From the NCBI RefSeq assembly GCF_027244095.1, contig NC_069657.1:150222857-150286856 (forward strand): a stretch of 64,000 bases of DNA, given 5' to 3'. The position numbers and the translations under genes are program-made. Origin of the DNA: Hemicordylus capensis. Taxonomy: Eukaryota; Chordata; Lepidosauria; Squamata; Cordylidae. The notes beneath the pieces were generated by a model that saw only the letters and a list, made by a program, of their open reading frames with translations, did not search any database and was not told where the DNA came from. This document shows positions 33,060 to 45,200 of the stretch, piece by piece (the first letter of the stretch is position 1; every line of letters starts with the position of its first letter).

Positions 33060-33410
33060 CCCACCACTGGGCAAGTAGATTTGTCTAACCCTTTTCAAAG
33101 CCATATAAAGAAGTGGACATTACCACCTTCTGTGGCAGTGAATTCCTTATGTTCACTACATGCTGTGTGAAATAGTGCTTCCTCTTGTCTATTCAAAATC
33201 TCCTACTGATGAGTTTCATTGGGTAATTTCCATGTTCTAGAATTATAAGAGGAGAAAAAAATGAATTTTATATACTCTCTTCCCACAGTTATCTTTTTTC
33301 TAACCCCAACACCCAGACACCCAATGCCTTTCCTTCCCTTTGATTACTTTGGTCGCTCTTTTCTGTGCCTTTTCCAGTTCTGTGACTTTCTTTGAGAATC
33401 AGAATTTTTG
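33060..33410 (-). mobile_element. CR1 LINE 3' part, old
   Basis: Minus strand, lacks the 3' terminus: CTGTGGCAGTGAATTCC, TGTGTGAAATAGTGCTTCC, TTTCATTGGGTAATTTCC, TTTTCTGTGCCTTTTCCAG. Confidence 0.7.
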
Positions 33411-34330
33411 TTCATTTGTTTTATGAGAATTATGTGTAGCCCAGCTTTTAACTCAACCAAGTTATAAGGTGGCTTCCAGAAATATAAAGAACAACAGTCA
33501 GACAATAAAAACACAGGATGCCAGAATAAAATAAAAAGCAGTAAAAGAACAAACCGTTTTAGTAGCTGCTGCTGGTTTTAATGTTCTTGGTAACTAAAAG
33601 CCTGGGTGAAAAATGTTGGGAATTCTCTCTGGTAAGAGATACCCTTCTATTACAGCAGAGTACACAGAGGCAAAACACAGCGGAGTCTGCCTAGGTATGC
33701 GTGTATGCTGAGAATAAAAGAAACTTTGAGCCAGTTCATACTTTCAAATCAATATAAGGAGTCTTTATTAGTGTACTCCATTCTAGATAGTAAAGTGGAG
33801 AGATAAGATCTCTAATCTAGCTAGCTAGCTGGATGCAGAGGGATGGTTTCTGCATCTCTGCACACATGGTGCAGGGAGAGGAGCGTGGATGCTGCAAGGG
33901 AGAAGGAAGGGAAAGAGAAGGAAGAGGAAGTGGCAGGAAGGAAGGAAGTCCCTGTAGCAGTCTACATATCAAAGGGATAGTGTCAGAGCAGTAGAGAAGG
34001 GATGACCAATGTCTTGACCCCTCTAGCCCTCTGACTCACTAGTCTGTCCCCCTCTGTCATTGAGACATGAAACAGCGCAGAGTCCTTCACTTCCAACAAA
34101 AAAACCTGCTTTAACCTGGTGCCTAAAACTCAACAGGATAGGCACCAGGCAAATCTCACTGGTAGGGAATTCCAGTGCCAAGTTGCCACCACAGAGAAGG
34201 TCCTGTTTCCTTATCTTCTAAAGTTAGGGGCACCTGGCAAAGGGCCTCAGTAATGGCCCCAAAGAGCAGGCAAGTTCCTAAGGAAGCAGGCATTCATTTA
34301 AAACTGTATTCCAAATGCAGCCACACCATA
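33411..34330 (-). mobile_element. L2-like LINE 3' end split by a solo LTR
   Basis: Minus strand: AGCCCAGCTTTTAACTC tail region, TTTTAGTAGCTGCTGCTGG, AAAAGCCTGGGTG; it resumes at 34099 with ACCAGGCAAATCTCACTGG and CAGAGAAGGTCCTGTTTCC. Interrupted at 33614-34098. Confidence 0.65.
33614..34098 (-). mobile_element. Solo LTR (retroviral/Gypsy-type), fossil
   Basis: Ends TGTTGGGA and TTCCAACA (TG...CA with inverted ends), 485 bp, flanked by AAAAA on both sides (a 5-bp duplication cannot be told from the A-run). Minus orientation is likely because of an AATAAA followed by a short remainder. No internal coding region: a single LTR left after recombination. It sits inside an L2 copy and so is younger than it. 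Confidence 0.6.
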
Positions 34331-34496
34331 GATTTATATAAAGAATTATGATAAAGGCAATTGTATTTTAATCCCCCTTCTGAATCTAATTCTTCTAAAT
34401 ATTGAGTTTCCCCTTTTTGAAGTTAAGGCTGCATACTGAATGGATGTTTTCAGTGAGCTGTCTACCAGAGCCTGAAGATCTTTCCTGTGTAGTCAT

Positions 34497-34810
34497 GGCC
34501 GGATGAGACCAGGCATGGGCCGTGAACACGCCTCCGGGTGGACGGTGGGCAGCTTCTTTAGGTGTAAACGGAGCCGGTGCTCCGTGCCACCCAGCAGCCC
34601 CTGTGGCGGGGAATCACCTCCACCACTCACCTGGCTCCCACTGAGGCGAGCCCCACCAGCGGCTAGGTTAGTGGCGGAGGCAGTTCCCCACTGTGGGGGC
34701 TGCTGAGCGGCACGGAGCACCGGCTCTGTTTACACTTAAAGAAGCCACCCGCTCCCCACCCACCCCTGGAGGCACGTTCATGGCCTGCGCCTGGTTCAGA
34801 CCCAATCAGC
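34497..34810. mobile_element. GC-rich palindromic element
   Basis: Left arm about 34506-34604 and right arm about 34690-34800 are inverted copies (GGAGCCGGTGCTCCGTGCC against GGCACGGAGCACCGGCTC; GTGAACACGCCTCC against its partner). The loop is CpG-rich. Open frames on both strands simply mirror the palindrome. Confidence 0.7.
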
Positions 34811-35670
34811 ACATTTATGGAGTTGGAGTTTGCGGGGCAGGCAGTATTAATCATATTTTACTTAATCAGAGATGCAAGTAGGTAATTTTGGAATCTGGAC
34901 CTAAAGGCCTTTGGAGGCCCCCCTCTGCAAGTTAAGTTTCATTTTTTAACATGTAGGTTATTGAGAGCACAAACCACATCACCCAGGTGTGTAAAGATGA
35001 TTTGGGGCCCCCCAGGGGGTATGGAGGCCCCAAAGGCCAGGGGTAAGCATGCCTCTGCTTAATCTTATTTTCCATTTTGTCACTCATTGGCCCAGAATGG
35101 AGAGATTATCTATTGCTCCATAGTCTGCTTTGGATTTCATCATCCTGTATAACGTGGCGTCATCATTCTTGCAGACTTGGGGAGATATGGGATGGGTGTT
35201 TATTGTGTGTGGATGTGTGTAGGTGTTATGGAGCTTTGTTTGTAAGTATGAGTGTTTGTAAATTGGATGTTTGTAACTTGGGGAGTGACCGTCTTGATAT
35301 AATGTCATCAATGTACATGGTGCTTTAAGGTGTAATAACAGGAAAATGACAGGTCTCCACTTTATGGAGTTTTGCACAGAGTCTATACATGGTGAGAGCT
35401 AGATGCTTGTCAAATTTCAAAAAGATTGGCTAAGAGAGAGCTAGAACACAGAACCAAAAAGATTTTCATTTGTTCATTACCACATTGTGCACACTTATAA
35501 CCTCCAGTTTTTCTGCTTGCTAATATAGTTTTTCTGCTTGCTAATTTTCTGCTAATTACAGGCAGGGATGTTGCCATTTCTGGTCTGATGAAAATCCTTT
35601 GCATTTTAATAAAATTATGAGGTGTTTAAGTCCCCACTCTTTAATAAATTATATATAATGTGTTATCATT

Positions 35671-35978
35671 GGCTGATGTCCTGCCTAAGCATGCACCTGT
35701 GTGCCAGGAAGAAGCATCTCCACTTAGGAGAGCTTGCTGAGCTCTGCAGAGGTGACTGCACAAGGGACGGTTTTTGCTGATCTCTTCTTCCCTCTGAAGT
35801 GCCTTGTACCACCCAAAAGAATATCCCTAGGGGCTGCACAACCCCCAAGGACATATTCTCAGGTGGAACTGGCAAAAATCACCCCTTGAGCAATCAGAGC
35901 TGCAGAGCTGAGGAAGCTCTCCGCAATGAGGGTGCTTCTTCCCAATGTGTGGGCATATGGTTAGGCAGGATGTTGGCC
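35671..35978. mobile_element. Palindromic element, family GGCTGATGTCC, copy 1
   Basis: 308 bp. Ends GGCTGATGTCCTGCCTAA and TTAGGCAGGATGTTGGCC; centre CTAGGGGCTGCACAACCCC. Arms carry GGAAGAAGCATC against GGTGCTTCTTCC. Related to 36882-37321. Confidence 0.75.
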
Positions 35979-36881
35979 ATTTTCAGAAAGTCCATTTTGC
36001 ATCTAATTACATTCTTCAACTTTTTATATGTTATGAAATAACTTTTCTGAATAAAATGGTACCAGAATAATTGTTTACAATTTGTTCTGAGTCACTCTCT
36101 AAGGTTACCATTCTACTGAAAAGTATATGAAGTAACCCATTAAAAAGTTCCAAATGAGCAGTTTTGCAGGTTTAATTAATGTTTTACACTGACAAAAACC
36201 ATTTCTGTGAACCCAAATGCTCCTGTTTAAATACAAGGAACACCTTCCTCAGATGAAAAAAAAAATTTTTTAATTACCTTTTGATGGTGGCCATCTTTTC
36301 ATTTAGCTGCTTTTCCTCAAACATCTAGGAGGGTTGCCTGGACTCTTTTTTCTTCACCCTTCAAAAGAGCTGTCTGACATTTGCCCCAGACAATAGTAAT
36401 GGAATCTTATTTTGCCTCCCCTATTGGGAGGCAAAACAAACAATAAGATGGGTTTCTACACATGTATCTGGGGAGGGAAGATGGTTCAACGTGTTTTTAT
36501 GATCATGTGGCGCAAGCTTGACTGGTCCCTGCCTTTGTAATATTTTTGATAGCTGTACTATCAGCAATTCAAATGTTGATTGAGCCAACCTTATTGTACC
36601 TCCACTTCTGCTTCAGGTTTGTTGTCTGACTTAACTTTAAAAAAAGTAAGCGGCCACTTGCAAGTTTACCCTATTTAATGTTTGCTCATTACACTTTTTA
36701 AATGGAAAAGTACTCTGTTTTAAAGAGTTGAAAAAACGTGTTTGTAGAAGTAGGCTTGTGACATCACAGGCTCCCAGTCAGTCAGCACAGTGCGCAACCA
36801 GCTTCTGCCTCAAATGTGCAGAACTGTTTCCTCCCAAGCTCACTCCTGGGGAGGAGACTGTATGTATGAATAATATACCGT

Positions 36882-36983
36882 GGCTGACATCCAAACAAAC
36901 AAAGCACTGGTGCTACAGGAGAAGCACTGGTCTAGCACCAGTGCTTCTGAGGATTTCCATATTAACACATAGTGCTTGCACAG

Positions 36984-37074
<91 letters not shown>

Positions 37075-37203
37075 TTCAGTGACCTTCTCTTTCTCCAGAA
37101 GCACTCTATCTCAACCAAAAATATGTGCCTGAGGGTTGCACAACCCTCAGGAACATATTTTTGAGTGGTCCAAAGTGCTTCTGGTGGAAGGGGAAGTTGT
37201 CAA

Positions 37204-37251
<48 letters not shown>

Positions 37252-37321
37252 GCTTCATAAGTGGTAGAGCTGAGTTCAGCTCTTCAGAAGCACTCGTGCT
37301 TTGTTAGTCTGGATATCAGCT
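36882..37321. mobile_element. Palindromic element, family GGCTGATGTCC, copy 2
   Basis: 440 bp. Ends GGCTGACATCCAAAC and TCTGGATATCAGCT; centre CTGAGGGTTGCACAACCCTCAG. Left arm holds (TG)n at 36986-37034 with (AG)n to 37071; right arm holds (AC)n at 37209-37247, so the microsatellites are themselves complementary. Arms also share GAAGCAC blocks. It ends 225 bp before the CATIP poly(A) signal. Confidence 0.75.
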
Positions 37322-37545
37322 AGGAAGTGTTCTTCCACAACAGTTCCCACAATACTCATATTAAGAGGCACCTGTTAACCATTTTCAAAAGTTGAAAAAA
37401 GTTTGCATTTGGCTAATCTTTTGTTTTTTTAACTTTCCAGCAACCAATTCTCCTTTTTCTGACCTTTAATTGCTTAAAATCAAAATTAAAAATCAGAAAT
37501 TAGAATTTTTACAACTTGATTTTTTTTTCTTAAGAAAATGACATT

Positions 37546-37551
37546 TTTATT
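37546..37551 (-). terminator. CATIP: CATIP polyadenylation signal
   Basis: AATAAA on the minus strand, 248 nt past the stop codon, with an A-run just below it on that strand. It is the first canonical signal after the stop and defines a 3' UTR of roughly 270 nt. Confidence 0.65.
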
Positions 37552-39193
37552 TAAAATGTCACATTCCAGAGGGATTTCTACTGCTTCCTCACTTGCTATC
37601 TCCATGTTCAGCTATGTCCTGCATGGCAAATACTACCAGTTTCTGCTCACAACAACACTCCAAAGTTTCTGGAGGGACAGTAGGGCAAGAACTGAGCCTC
37701 TGCCATCCACAGTACAAGAGTAGTCATACACACTTTTTGACAAGGAGCCTCAAAGTAGCTTGTGGAAACAGTTCCCAGAGTCATTCCATGGCTTGTTGTT
37801 ATTTCTGCTGGCTGCTTAGGCTGCGAAAGGGACTGGGCTTATCAGATGACTGAAAGGACCTGCATGGTGGGCGCTGGGCTGAAAAGGGGGCAAAGAACTC
37901 GGCAGCAAAGGTGACCACATCATCTGGCTTGCGAAGAAGTAACAGTTGTAGGAAGTCTGCCAGCAAGGCACTGAGCTCTGGATGGCGGCGCACATAGGTG
38001 GCATGGCTTGCTTGCAGCTCCTCCTAAGGAAGTAGGAAACCAATCCTGATTACAAAAAGTGGCCCCCAACTGGAGCAACATACTGGGGCAAAAATGATGT
38101 GATAGTCCAGGGGTTCTCAGCCTTGGGTCTCCAGATGTTGTTGGACTGCGACTCCTATCATCCTCAGCCCCAGTGGCCTAACCCATGTGATAGCCTACTC
38201 TCTTAGCATAAGCTCATCAAGCATTCTCCAAATACTTATGGCCCATGGCGATGCACAGCCTCACGGTTCCAATGTCCTAGGATGCCCAGCACATACAGAA
38301 CATGGTACCAAACTCCTTGGTACCCCACCCCCTTTCCCCTATTGCATCTCATTGCCATTCTTGGCATAGCCATGCCCTGTGGTTATTACTATGCCTTCCC
38401 TCCAAATCCATAGTATGTGCCAAACTGCAGTCTCATGTAGTTCTCTCTGCAACACTAAAGTAGCAGTCTGAAACAAGCTTACTAGGGAGCAAATCCAAGA
38501 ATACTTGGGCTTATTTCACAAATAAGATTTCCCAGTGATATCGATATTTATTCCATCGCAAGGAAAAGAGCAGCTTGGGGAGGAGTTAGCAGTCGTGGTT
38601 CAAGGCTCTGTGTGCCTGAGGCAGGGTGCCAAATGCCACTTCTCCCCCCACCCCGCCCCTTCTTTTTGCTTTCCTCTCTTTCTTTTCCTTCTCTCCCTAA
38701 AGCAAGGGGCAGGAGAGCATCTTGCTGCCTTACTAATCTGCTGCCAGAGGCAACCATTTCACCTTGCCTCATGGAAAGGCTGCCCCTGGGATTTGGATTC
38801 AGAAAACAGCAATGGCTGCAAACCTTTCCCCTCTTCCAGCACTGCTGTTCTGATTCAGTTTGGAGCCCTTTGTGACTGCTTTTCAGTAGAACTAAAAACA
38901 CTGGGAGATTTGGCCTCAGATCTCCTGCATTTATTGTAGTTTGGCCTTTTGACATGCACAATCGTCTGCATACACAGGAGAAGGAATCTTCTAGTTGTCA
39001 GCTTGTCTGTAACCCTCACACAGCTCACCTTTCTGTCTAAGAACTGGGAATACAGCTCTGGGTCCTCTTCCCAGTCCAGGAGTATTTTGTCAAAGACTGG
39101 ACGAGGATCTGGTTCATCTGGGAAAGGGTGAAAATTGAACAAGAGAGTTAGGAATATGGGATTTAGGGACAGAAGACGGCCTCTGTTAGAAAA

Positions 39194-39245
<52 letters not shown>

Positions 39246-42200
39246 CACAAACACCCACACCCCAAATGAAAGAGAAAAGTGTTTCTGCCATATTGCTTGA
39301 TTCAGTCAATTTGCTCCCAGCTGCTGCCCAATGCCCAACAGAGATGGCCTCAGCCACCATCTCACTCCATACGGATGACAATTCCCAGCCATCTCAGGAG
39401 GGAAATGCAATGTGATGACATGAGTAAGGTAGCCCACAGACTCATCTTTTACCTGTGTCAATCAGAATGGGCATCTTCAGGATCACCATGATGGCTGGAG
39501 ATCCAACCTGGACACGACGAGATAAATGCCTGGGTGTGGAAGAGACAATAAAGAGAACTAACAAGCTGGGCATCTGTTTGGAAAACCGTAAAAGTCAGAC
39601 AGATCTGCAGCTGCAGGGGATTCTGGTTTCTCCAGGTGCTAATCATCCATCCACAGGACACCCTGGAGTCCAGGGTGTACCATAGATGGATTATTATGGT
39701 GCAAACTAGAGTATGACTGGCAACATCTTCTGCCATGACACTCCCTCTGCCATACAGTTTCTGTCAGTTACTCAGCTGAGAAACTGTTTTTATGGGTGTC
39801 AAAGATGCAATGTATCATTGTTTCCTCTCCTGCACCTTTAAAACCATACTAGCACTATGCTGAGAAGCACTAAGGTCATTCACATGAACGTTTGTCCTGG
39901 GGCCGGGAGGAAGGCAGATTATACCTACCTTCCCCCACATGACCACTGCTGTCTCCCTGCTTGCCACAGCACACTTGCACATGCTGTTGTGGTGAGCAGC
40001 AAGGCAAGCAAAAGGCTGGAGAAAAGTCACACTGCCTCCAGGAATTTTGCTTGTGTGGTGCACTGCAGAAATCCCTGCACACTTCCCCTGGCCTCTATGG
40101 ATGAAATGGCTGCCAGCAGCCTGGGAAGAGCTGCCAGCAGCCCAGTCGTCCACATGATCGGTGAGTGGGATAGGAGGGCATGTATGGGGCCTCCTGCCTC
40201 ACTTGTAACCCAGGTAGAAAACTTGGGCTACCCAGTCAAGGAGTGCCAGGATCGGGACCGATCTCAGCAGTTCTCATGATTGGCTCTACCCAGGATCAGG
40301 CAGCTCTACCTAGGTAGAGCTGGTCGTGATAATGACCTTATTGAATTGTCCATTGTGTTTTCCATTTTATTCTCTCTCACTTTCGGACAGGGTTGCCAAC
40401 GCCTCACACACTGTCTATATCTTTAAATATCCTGAGGCACTGAAATAGGATGCATCGGATGTGCCTCTTGCCCCATCCCTCCAGCTGTATCTTCATCCTG
40501 TTGAAATTAGAGCCCTGTTTAGCACAGCAGCTGAAGTAGGATGGTGGGCAAAGGAGGAACAGAAGGAATCTACATACTTTCTCAGAGCCCAGGAACATTT
40601 AACTCTTCTGTGGCAACAGTCATGAAAAGAATTAACAGAGTCCGGCCATTCAGAAGATATATGCTGTCAGAAGTTAGGCTTGGAGTTGAAACACCAGAAA
40701 CTATTCAAAGAGAAAGATTACCTGGGAGCATATAGACAACATAAGGGTCGTTCACACGACTCACAAGCGAGGGCTGGGGGAAAGGCAGGAGCCTGTCTGC
40801 CTTCCCCCACATGATCGGATCTGCTCCCGGGCTCTGAAGCGTTGTGTGTCCACACAAGCACTCTGTGAGCGCTCCAGGAGCAGTGAGCATGAGAGGGGAA
40901 GCAGGCTGGGTCTTCCTGCATCCCACAATGCACTGAATGAGGAGTGCAGTGCATTGGGGGATTTCCCCACTGCTGGGCGCTCCTTCCACCTGGCTCTATG
41001 GAAGCTTGGACTGCAGAGTTTTTAGTTCAGGTTTAAAACCCGAGCTACCTGGCTGAGGAACGGCAGGATCAGGACTAATCCCAGCGCTTCTCACGACCAG
41101 CTCTACCTGGGTAGGGCTGCACTAGCCTGGGCACAGCTGGTCATGAGAATGACTTCACTGAGTGTTGGACTGGGATGAGGGAGACTTGAGTTCAGCCATG
41201 AAACTCCGTGGGTGACTCTGGGCCAGTCATGTCTCTCTCAACCTAACCTACGTCACAGGGTTGTTGTGAGGATAAACATAACTATGTACACTGCTGGACT
41301 ATCTGTCGAAGACTAGGATGAGAGATAGCTCTAAAGAACACTACATCTGCACTCCTTCCCCCTACCTCTCTGTCTCACACACACAGGTTTTTTTAATGGG
41401 TTTGAATATATGTGGATTTGAATATCTTAGGCTAGTATAGGAATATAAAGAGTGAGAATTCAAACATACAACCTGTGCAGAGTGGAAGCAGGAATAAATT
41501 AACAGGCTAACTCAGGATATAAACTCAAGATATTTTTCTAATCGACAATTTTTTTTAATGCTTTGATGTTCAAAGAAAACTAGGCTAGAGCACCAAGTGC
41601 CAAGAAATAGACTAGTAGAAAAGCTCTAGAATGGAGCATTAGTGGATATACTAGGGCAGAGGGCGTTAATCACATTGCACGCATGGAAAGGCTGGGTATA
41701 AGAGATTACCCAGGAGCTTGCTCTTACCCATCTGACAGGAAGTAGTACTGCCAGATCAGAGGGATGTCATCCACAGAGTGCACGGCTCTCTCGATCACAA
41801 ACACATCCACCTCTTCTTTGCCCACCTGCTGCTTCTGGAAACCCAGGGCATTCTGGGAACAAAGTGAAGAAAGGGAATGGAAGTAAAATGTGATGCAGAA
41901 GCAGCAAGGGCCTGATTTCTACAGCAAGCACATTGTTAACGTAAATATAATTTAAGTTGCCTATTTCTGTTGAGTTTGGAAGAGAACATCCACCTTTGCT
42001 TGAATATTCTGTCCACTAAGTGCTAGGCCTACCTAAATGAATGAGCACCCTGGACAGGGTCTGCACTCCAGTTCTGCTGACACCTGGTCTTGCATCTCAC
42101 TTCGCTGACCTACCCTGTAGCACAACACATCCTTTCTGTTCACTTAAATTTTTTACAGGTGGAATTAGCGTGCTGGCACAGCAAGGTAAGTGGTGCGTCA

Positions 42201-45200
42201 AGAGACAAACGCCCCTGCACATTCACATAGCCCAGAGGCCTGAAGTGTCCCACATGTCCCATGGTAATAGCTCTGTTCAGGCATTATGAAAGTGAGGACA
42301 CTGTTACAACATCCCTGAGAGGACACCAGCAAGCCCCACTGCTGCTGTGACTTGCACTAAAACTCTGCCCTCCCTCTCCAAATTACAGCGTTTGTCTGAA
42401 AAGACAAGCTCTGTGCTCGTGGTGAGATGTGGCCCATGATATGGAATGCTGGGGTGCCCAGTATTCTAATGGTGGGAAGAATCTCTCCACAGGTACAGTG
42501 CTCGTCTCTTCAGACAAATGCTGTAATTTGGAGAATTGGGGAGGGTTTTTTGTTTTTTTTAAAGTCATGTCAGCATGGGGGTTGGGTTTACAGACATGCT
42601 GTTGAGGATGCTCACGTAGAGAATCCATAAACAGGGCATATGCGGTCCTTGCATCTACCAGCCACACTTACGTAGGTGGAGGTCCAGATGTGATGGTTAT
42701 TGTCAAATGACAGAAAAATGGCATCCTGTGGTACAGTCTGCTTCCTGGCCATCATCCGCAGCAGCAAAAAGTTGGCACACTCTGAGACTAGACCGTGGAG
42801 GTTTGCACATTTATAAGAGAAGGTGTCGATGTGGATCTCCTCCTGCGAGACAGAAGAAGGGGAAAACAAACATGCTTTATCAAATCCCAGCCAATAACTG
42901 ACTCCACGTTATGATGTCCCAGAGAAAAAACACTGGAGCTTGCAAAGGCACTCCGAGAGCTCCAGACAGATCTAGCTATTCCTTGACCACAGGACCAAGG
43001 GGAGGGGGAGGTCATGATCTTGATGCTCCCTGAGTGTTCTGAGTGCAGCAAAGTGGCTAAGAGGGTAAACTGAGAGGCCCTCAGGTCAAACCACATATCA
43101 GCCAAAAGCTCACCAGATGGTGTTATGTCAGCACAACTCCTTCAGCCTCAGCCCCTGCCCATCTCTGCAATATGGGGATAAAAATACTGACAACAGTCTT
43201 GTATGCTAGGATAGTAATACAGCTCTAATGTACAAGGCTGTTGTGAGGATTACTGAGAAGTGCTCTGAAATGTGCTATATAAATGCAAAGTCCCAGAGCA
43301 TGGTCTGAAGGCGTATGATTTAGCAAGCTCATCAGGGGTGATTTGGACAGCGCCTGCATAGGAGACTGCCCGAGGATGCTATGTGTGAAGCTTTGAGCTC
43401 CATCATGGAGAAAAGGTAGAATATAAACATAAAAAATAGATACAATCAGTACTATTCAGTCTTGGGTAACTTCTTGTTTTTGGATTACAACTCCCATCAT
43501 CGCTGGTCACAATAGCTGAAGTCCAAAAACAAGAAGTTACCCAACTTCTGGTTTGGGCAACTTGTTATTGTTATTTATTGGTATTGTTATTTATCATGTT
43601 AAAATCCTTTCCAGGGTCCAAGTGCTCTGTAATCTATAGCCCCACAACAACCCTGCGAGGTAGGTTTGTGGCTTGCCCCATTGACATTTCCTGTTCTGCC
43701 ACCTTCAGCAGCCCTGATTACAACCAGTTGAGCAAATGATTGTAGATGCCCTTACCCTGCTTGTTAGGGGAGGCTAGCTCTTGAACCCAGTACAGTATGT
43801 TATATCAAGTTAAGCGCTGAGAATCATAAGTGGGATCCGACTCAACCTGAAGAGGGAGGGGATTGGGGCTGGCTTTTCAGGCGCTTTAGGAACAGCTCAT
43901 TTTACTCACATTTCTTTCCACAATGGTTTTTCGCACAAAAAGCTGCCCTTGGCGTTTCACCACATGGGTCCTGGTTTCCACGGGATGCTCCCTAAACTGT
44001 AGAAAGCGTACCAGTAAGCACAGTGAGGTGAAACATCCATGTTACACTCGTGCCTGGGATAAGATTCTATGCAGGAATTCTGTCCCTCTGGAAAGAAAGA
44101 TGCTTATGGAGAAAAAAAAGGCTTGAGAGAGACCATTTCTCCATCTTGAACCAGTTGTATTAGTGGTAGTAGTAGTCCTGTACCTTGAGATCCCTTGAAG
44201 CCCTGTTTATGTTCATTGTCTCAATCTTAAATAGATTTTACATGTGCCTCTTAGTGTGCCTTTGAGCTCAGCTCTTCTGCTGCTATTGTTTCCAAATGAA
44301 ATACAAAGTGCTGGTTATTACCTATAAAGCCCTTAACAGCTTAGGTCCAGGGTCCTTAAGAGAGCGCCTTCTCTGTTGTGAACCCTGTCACCTATTAATA
44401 TCATCTGGTGAAATCCGGTTACGGTTGCCGCCAACTCGTTTGGTGGCAACTCGGGACTGGGCCTTGTCTGTGGCTGCCCCAGGGCTTTGGAACTCACTCC
44501 CTGCTAAAATAAGAGCATCTCCTTCTCTGTTTGTTTTTAGGAGGACCCTGAAGACGTGCCTGTTTTCCCAGGCTTTTAACTGAAATCTAATTTTTAAATT
44601 TTAATGTGTTTTTATCTATTATGATTTTTATTTTTTAATGAATTTTAAATGTTTTATATTTTATATTATGTTTTAATTCTGTACACCGCCTAGAGATTTC
44701 GATGTTAGGTGGTATATAAATAAATAAATAAATAAATAAAGTGTATGTGAAAATGCTATTTTAAATATGTTTGCAGCAGATTTTAAAGCTAATTGATAGC
44801 CATACTGGAAGGTGGATTTACAATCACATTTCAACCCTCCTGTTTTTTTCTGTGACCAGAAGTAGTCTAATATGCTGTTCTAGTCCTCTACCCACTATTT
44901 TTTCTTATAGAATTGTACACATTTTAACTGCTCCTCCCTGTATGGAAGTGTGAAAGGGAAACCTTGTTAGTTTCACAAGTGCAGATATCCTTCACTGCCC
45001 GCCACCCAGCTGTTTGGTGAAACTGGCAATGCTTTTCCTCAGTTTTACTGGAAAGCATAGGGGGAGATGGTGAAGAAAGGATACCTGAGGAGATAGGAGA
45101 CCTGAGAGATGGTATCTGAACCTAGTTGCAAGGCAAGGTGAGCCAACATCTAGGGTAGGGAGGTGGAGGAATGTCTTCTCAATATGGTGACAATCTAAAT

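Noticed and set aside
36728-37132. Long open frames across (TG)n/(AG)n, here and at 6929, 39194 and 56563
   Set aside because: Dinucleotide repeats lack stops and create false open frames.
38548-38961. 137- and 134-codon overlapping frames on both strands in a CATIP intron
   Set aside because: Mirror frames over a GC-rich dispersed repeat (CCTTGCCTCATGG); no coding signature.
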